A stretch of 18,421 bases of DNA from positions 1 through 18,421 of the forward strand of contig JAGPGR010000006.1 of assembly GCA_018055865.1 (NCBI GenBank), read 5' to 3'. A model generated the notes under the pieces. The model saw only the letters and a program-made list of their open reading frames with translations, was not told the DNA's origin and searched no databases. Of the stretch, positions 15,397-18,421 are shown piece after piece. The first letter of the stretch is position 1. The number at the start of each line of letters is the position of its first letter. The stretch is from Paludibacteraceae bacterium (lineage in GTDB: Bacteria; Bacteroidota; Bacteroidia; Bacteroidales; Paludibacteraceae). A program made the translations under genes and the position numbers.

Positions 15397-16101
15397 GTGG
15401 ATTTTGCAGAAGGTGAAATTTTATATGTGAATAAGCCCCTGAACTGGACTTCATTCGATGTGGTGAATAAAATCCGTTGGCAAATTTCGCGTATTTTGAA
15501 AATTAAAAAGGTGAAGGTGGGGCATGCCGGTACTTTAGACCCACTGGCCACAGGAGTGATGATCATTTGTACCGGAAAAGCCACCAAAAGAATCGAGGAA
15601 TTTCAGTATCAGACAAAAGAATACATTGCAACTCTTAAGTTGGGAGCTACTACTCCTTCGTTTGATCTGGAACATCCGGTAGATGAGCGATATCCGACAG
15701 AACATATCACCCGGGAACTGATTGACAGTATTATACCTGCTTTCAGGGGAGAAATCTGGCAGGTGCCTCCTGTGTATTCGGCAGTAAAAGTGGATGGCAA
15801 AAGAGCGTATAAATATGCACGTGAAGGACACGAAATTGAACTAAAACCTAAGTTATTGGTTATAGATGAGATAGAGATTCTTAATTTTGCATTACCCGTG
15901 TTGAAAATCAGGGTGGTTTGCAGCAAAGGTACATACCTGCGGGCACTAGCCCGCGATATTGGCAGGGCATTGCAAAGCGGAGCCCACCTGACGGCTCTCG
16001 AACGCACCCGAATAGGCGATATTCGCCTGAATAATTGCCTGCAAATGGAGGAAGTGCTCAATCACATTTCCTGTGGCGGAATCAATGAAACAAAGAATTA
16101 G
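15397..16101 (+). CDS. truB: tRNA pseudouridine(55) synthase TruB
   Basis: TruB makes pseudouridine 55 in the T loop of tRNAs. The catalytic aspartate is D48 in GHAGTLDPLATG, the same number as in E. coli. Further motifs are KEYIATLKLG (74-83), VPPVYSAVKVDGKRAY (123-138) and CSKGTYLRALARDIG (174-188). The 234 residues end without a PUA domain, as in other short bacterial forms. The start codon is GTG at 15397: there is no ATG that would keep the conserved GEILYVNKP start. The GTG lies in the same frame as uppP, with only the codon GTA between the uppP stop TAA and it. Confidence 0.95.
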   Translation: MDFAEGEILYVNKPLNWTSFDVVNKIRWQISRILKIKKVKVGHAGTLDPLATGVMIICTGKATKRIEEFQYQTKEYIATLKLGATTPSFDLEHPVDERYPTEHITRELIDSIIPAFRGEIWQVPPVYSAVKVDGKRAYKYAREGHEIELKPKLLVIDEIEILNFALPVLKIRVVCSKGTYLRALARDIGRALQSGAHLTALERTRIGDIRLNNCLQMEEVLNHISCGGINETKN

Positions 16102-16219
16102 ACGAGGAAAAGGAGAAATATCTATCAGGAATAATCCTCATTCATTTTATTCAGAATAATATAAAAAAAGTATAAAGTTATTCTATTTGAATTCAAAATT
16201 AATTGAACTTTAGAAAAAT

Positions 16220-17269
16220 ATGAAATTATCACAATTCAAATTTAAGTTACCGGACGAATTGATAGCTCAACATCCCGCCAAGTTTCGCGACGAATCACGC
16301 CTGATGGTATTGAACCGAAAAACCGGAAAAATTGATCACAAAACATTCAAGGATATCCTCGATTATTTTGATGAAAATGATTTGTTTGTATTCAATGATA
16401 CAAAAGTATTTCCGGCAAGGCTTTATGGGAACAAAGAAAAAACCGGTGCTCAAATTGAAGTCTTTTTGTTGCGCGAACTGAATCGTGATGGGCGTCTTTG
16501 GGATGTACTGGTAGAACCTGCCCGAAAAATCCGGATAGGCAATAAGCTTTATTTCGGCGAGGACGATACCATTGTGGCCGAAGTGATTGACAATACTACT
16601 TCACGTGGACGTACGCTTCGTTTTCTGTACGACGGCGATCATGAAACCTTCAGAACCGAACTATATAAACTGGGCGAAACTCCTCTGCCCAAGAACATTA
16701 CACGTCCGGTAGAGCCCGATGATGTGGAAAATTTCCAGACTATTTTTGCCAAAAATATCGGAGCTGTTTCTGCACCGGCAGCCGGTCTGCATTTCAGCCG
16801 CGAACTGATGAAACGGATGGAAATTAAGGGAATTGATGTAGCTTTTCTGACATCACACATGAGTTTGGGTAATTTCCGCGAAATAGATGTGGAGGATCTT
16901 ACTAAACATAAAATGGATTCGGAACAGATGGAAATCAAACCCGAAACCGCTGAAACAGTGAATAATGCCCACGATGAAGCCAGAAGAATATGTGCAGTTG
17001 GGGTAACTGTGATGCGTGCTCTGGAATCGGTGGTAGGAACCGAAGGAAAAATAAAACCATTCAGCGGCTGGACCAATAAATTTATATTTCCACCCTATGA
17101 TTTTACTGTAGCAAGTTCGATGGTGACTAATTTTCACCTCCCATATTCCACTTTACTAATGCTGACAGCTGCATTTGGCGATTACGACCACGTGATGCAT
17201 GCCTATGATGTAGCTATTAAGGAGAAATATCAGTTCGGAGTATATGGCGATGCCATGCTGATCCAATAG
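16220..17269 (+). CDS. queA: S-adenosylmethionine:tRNA ribosyltransferase-isomerase QueA
   Basis: QueA transfers and rearranges the ribosyl part of SAM onto preQ1 in tRNA, giving epoxyqueuosine at position 34. The 349-residue protein starts [16 protein letters not shown] and shows [12 protein letters not shown] (59-70), [12 protein letters not shown] (181-192), [13 protein letters not shown] (303-315) and YGDAMLI (342-348), all family signatures. Length is normal for the Bacteroidetes form. In the HVGLG-like motif the sequence is HMSLGNFR (213-220); the histidine is kept. It is 118 bp after truB; that gap is AT-rich and shows no strong promoter or hairpin. Other queuosine genes are not in the window. 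Confidence 0.96.
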   Translation: MKLSQFKFKLPDELIAQHPAKFRDESRLMVLNRKTGKIDHKTFKDILDYFDENDLFVFNDTKVFPARLYGNKEKTGAQIEVFLLRELNRDGRLWDVLVEPARKIRIGNKLYFGEDDTIVAEVIDNTTSRGRTLRFLYDGDHETFRTELYKLGETPLPKNITRPVEPDDVENFQTIFAKNIGAVSAPAAGLHFSRELMKRMEIKGIDVAFLTSHMSLGNFREIDVEDLTKHKMDSEQMEIKPETAETVNNAHDEARRICAVGVTVMRALESVVGTEGKIKPFSGWTNKFIFPPYDFTVASSMVTNFHLPYSTLLMLTAAFGDYDHVMHAYDVAIKEKYQFGVYGDAMLIQ

Positions 17270-17289
17270 CTGAAGCTGATTTGAATCAA

Positions 17290-17325
17290 AAAAAAAATCC
17301 ATCGGGAGACCGGTGGATTTTTTTT
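17290..17325 (+). terminator. Bidirectional terminator between queA and coaC
   Basis: ATCCATCGG (17297-17305) and CCGGTGGAT (17310-17318) form a 9-bp stem with one U-G pair and a GAGA (GNRA-type) tetraloop. A and T runs flank the stem on both sides, extending it and giving a T run on each strand. It lies 20 bp after queA and 27 bp after the end of the convergent coaC gene. Confidence 0.92.
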
Positions 17326-17352
17326 CGTTCATGCGTGAGATACTTTCCCGGG

Positions 17353-17883
17353 CTAAAGTGTTTCTTCTATACTATTCACAATGCGTTGCCAGGGCAGCAG
17401 TTTGCCACTACCGGTATCACCACAGGCAAGTTCGCCGGTGTCGGTGCCAAATACCTGATAACCATATTCACGGAGTTTGCTGATGTTGTTTTGCACGATC
17501 TTGTTTTCATACATCGCCGTGTTCATCGCCGGAAAAATAAGGGTGGGGCATTTTACTGCCATCGCCACAGTTGTTAGCATATCATCGGCTATCCCGTTAG
17601 CTATTTTACCTATCACATTGGCCGTGGCGGGTACAATGACAAACAAATCAGCTTTTTTAGCCAGTTCTATATGTTTGGTGTCCCACTTATTTACGGTGTC
17701 AAACATATCGGTAATGACCTGATTGCCGGACATAGTACGGAAAGTAAGTGGTGTAACGAATTCCTGCGCCGATCGGGTCATTATCACTTCTACGTTGTAT
17801 CCGTCTTTCTTCAGCTGATTCACTATTTCGATGGATTTGTAGCAGGCTATTCCACCTGTCACGCCTATTAGTATGTTTTTCAT
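17353..17883 (-). CDS. coaC: Phosphopantothenoylcysteine decarboxylase (stand-alone CoaC)
   Basis: CoaC is an FMN protein that decarboxylates 4'-phosphopantothenoylcysteine to 4'-phosphopantetheine in coenzyme A synthesis. The 176 residues cover one complete HFCD flavoprotein domain: GVTGGIACYKS (7-17), the catalytic histidine H71 in TKHIELA, PAMNTAMYEN (118-127) with N121, and C154 in ELACGDTGSGKL. These match H75, N125 and C158 of the E. coli CoaBC protein with a constant offset of four. The protein stops where the flavoprotein domain stops; the ligase part is not fused behind it but is encoded upstream by a separate gene that overlaps its ATG by 4 bp. Confidence 0.95.
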   Translation of the reverse strand: MKNILIGVTGGIACYKSIEIVNQLKKDGYNVEVIMTRSAQEFVTPLTFRTMSGNQVITDMFDTVNKWDTKHIELAKKADLFVIVPATANVIGKIANGIADDMLTTVAMAVKCPTLIFPAMNTAMYENKIVQNNISKLREYGYQVFGTDTGELACGDTGSGKLLPWQRIVNSIEETL

Positions 17884-18421
17884 AATTTCGTGTCAAATAA
17901 GTGTTTAACAATTGAATTTGCAATTTCTTTTTTTCCCGATGGCCGGGCAATTATTTTCCCCTTTTTAATCAGAATACCTTGGTGGTTGGTTTCTGAAATG
18001 TGACTCACTTCGTTGGCGAGAACCAGATCGCAATCGTTCTTTCGGGTGAGTCTCTCGGCTTCAAGCATCAGTTGTGATTCGTCAGTATTACTCAGCAGTT
18101 TAAATCCCACCAGAACGGTGTTTTTATTCTTTTTTTTTATCAACGAAATTATTTTTCTGGTTGTTGTAAGCCCCATCAGAATTTCACTTTCTGATGAAAT
18201 TTTGGCACCTTCAGTAAATCGGCTTTCGGGTAGATAAAGAACTTTTTTGATTGCTTCCTCTGTCATGTTCTTATAAGTTTGAAATAAATCGAAAAGTTCA
18301 CTTGCCATTTTTTCAAGACTTACGGCATAAGAAAACGTAAAGTCAGATACAGCCATGGAATGAATAAAATGCGTAATTGTCACATTATCCATCAGATTTT
18401 CTACTGCATAGTAAGCACTTG
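17880..18421 (-). CDS. coaB: Phosphopantothenate-cysteine ligase (stand-alone CoaB), 5' end outside the window
   Basis: The visible 180 codons show the later part of a CoaB ligase, which joins 4'-phosphopantothenate and cysteine. Signatures are HSMAVSDF, AKISSESEILMGL, TTRKIISLIK, LVGFKLL, CDLVLANEVSHIS and a closing AxxIVKHLF. This pattern follows the stand-alone CoaB of streptococci and enterococci more closely than the ligase half of fused CoaBC, judged from memory. The first in-frame ATG at 18392 is not the start: the frame stays open through AVENLMDNV to the window edge, and the family has about 225-250 residues with a nucleotide-binding GGT motif still missing here. The stop overlaps the coaC start (ATGA). 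Confidence 0.9.
   Translation of the reverse strand, partial: SAYYAVENLMDNVTITHFIHSMAVSDFTFSYAVSLEKMASELFDLFQTYKNMTEEAIKKVLYLPESRFTEGAKISSESEILMGLTTTRKIISLIKKKNKNTVLVGFKLLSNTDESQLMLEAERLTRKNDCDLVLANEVSHISETNHQGILIKKGKIIARPSGKKEIANSIVKHLFDTKL

Noticed and set aside
18390..18392. ATG at 18392 as the coaB start
   Set aside because: The frame remains open to the window edge with CoaB-like sequence, and the N-terminal nucleotide-binding part of the family would otherwise be missing.

Overview
The window looks like chromosomal DNA of a Bacteroidetes bacterium, most likely order Bacteroidales. The evidence is the families and their order (DUF4286 next to ruvC; ftsX, DUF3098, uppP, truB, queA in a row; a Bacteroidetes-type OadG protein), promoters of the Bacteroidetes form (TTG or TTTG about 19-20 bp before TAnnTTTG), and the near absence of Shine-Dalgarno sequences. 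No insertion sequence, phage gene, CRISPR array or rRNA was seen. Nearly all genes are recognisable housekeeping or central-metabolism genes, so no obviously new multi-gene system is present; the unusual points are in gene structure and regulation.

Left part (1-1671): a terminator of a gene lying off the left edge; tRNA-Ala(GGC) on the minus strand with its own terminator; the divergent pair DUF4286-ruvC; then a small dodecin-like gene on the minus strand. Next (1688-4568, minus strand) is a methylmalonyl-CoA module read in the order epimerase (mce), carboxyltransferase (mmdA), OadG-type membrane anchor, biotin carrier. It fits propionate formation from succinate coupled to sodium export, but the membrane decarboxylase (beta) subunit is not here. 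A 34-bp near-perfect palindrome followed by eight T lies between the best promoter and mce.

Middle part (4792-10618): sufE and sufS (sulfur donation for Fe-S clusters, without sufBCD) and an aldo/keto reductase, all minus strand. Diverging from the reductase is a secreted GH20 beta-N-acetylhexosaminidase with a textbook promoter. It converges on a lone SAM-dependent methyltransferase that carries an N-terminal four-cysteine zinc-ribbon-like segment.

Right part (10875-17269, plus strand): a large YfhO-like membrane protein, ftsX, a DUF3098 membrane protein, uppP, truB and queA, closed by a strong bidirectional terminator. This is a cell-envelope and tRNA-modification run: FtsX for division, UppP for undecaprenyl phosphate recycling, TruB for pseudouridine 55, QueA for queuosine. 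At the right edge, minus strand, coaB and coaC are separate genes overlapping by 4 bp with coaB first, unlike the usual fused coaBC with the CoaC domain first; coaB runs off the edge.
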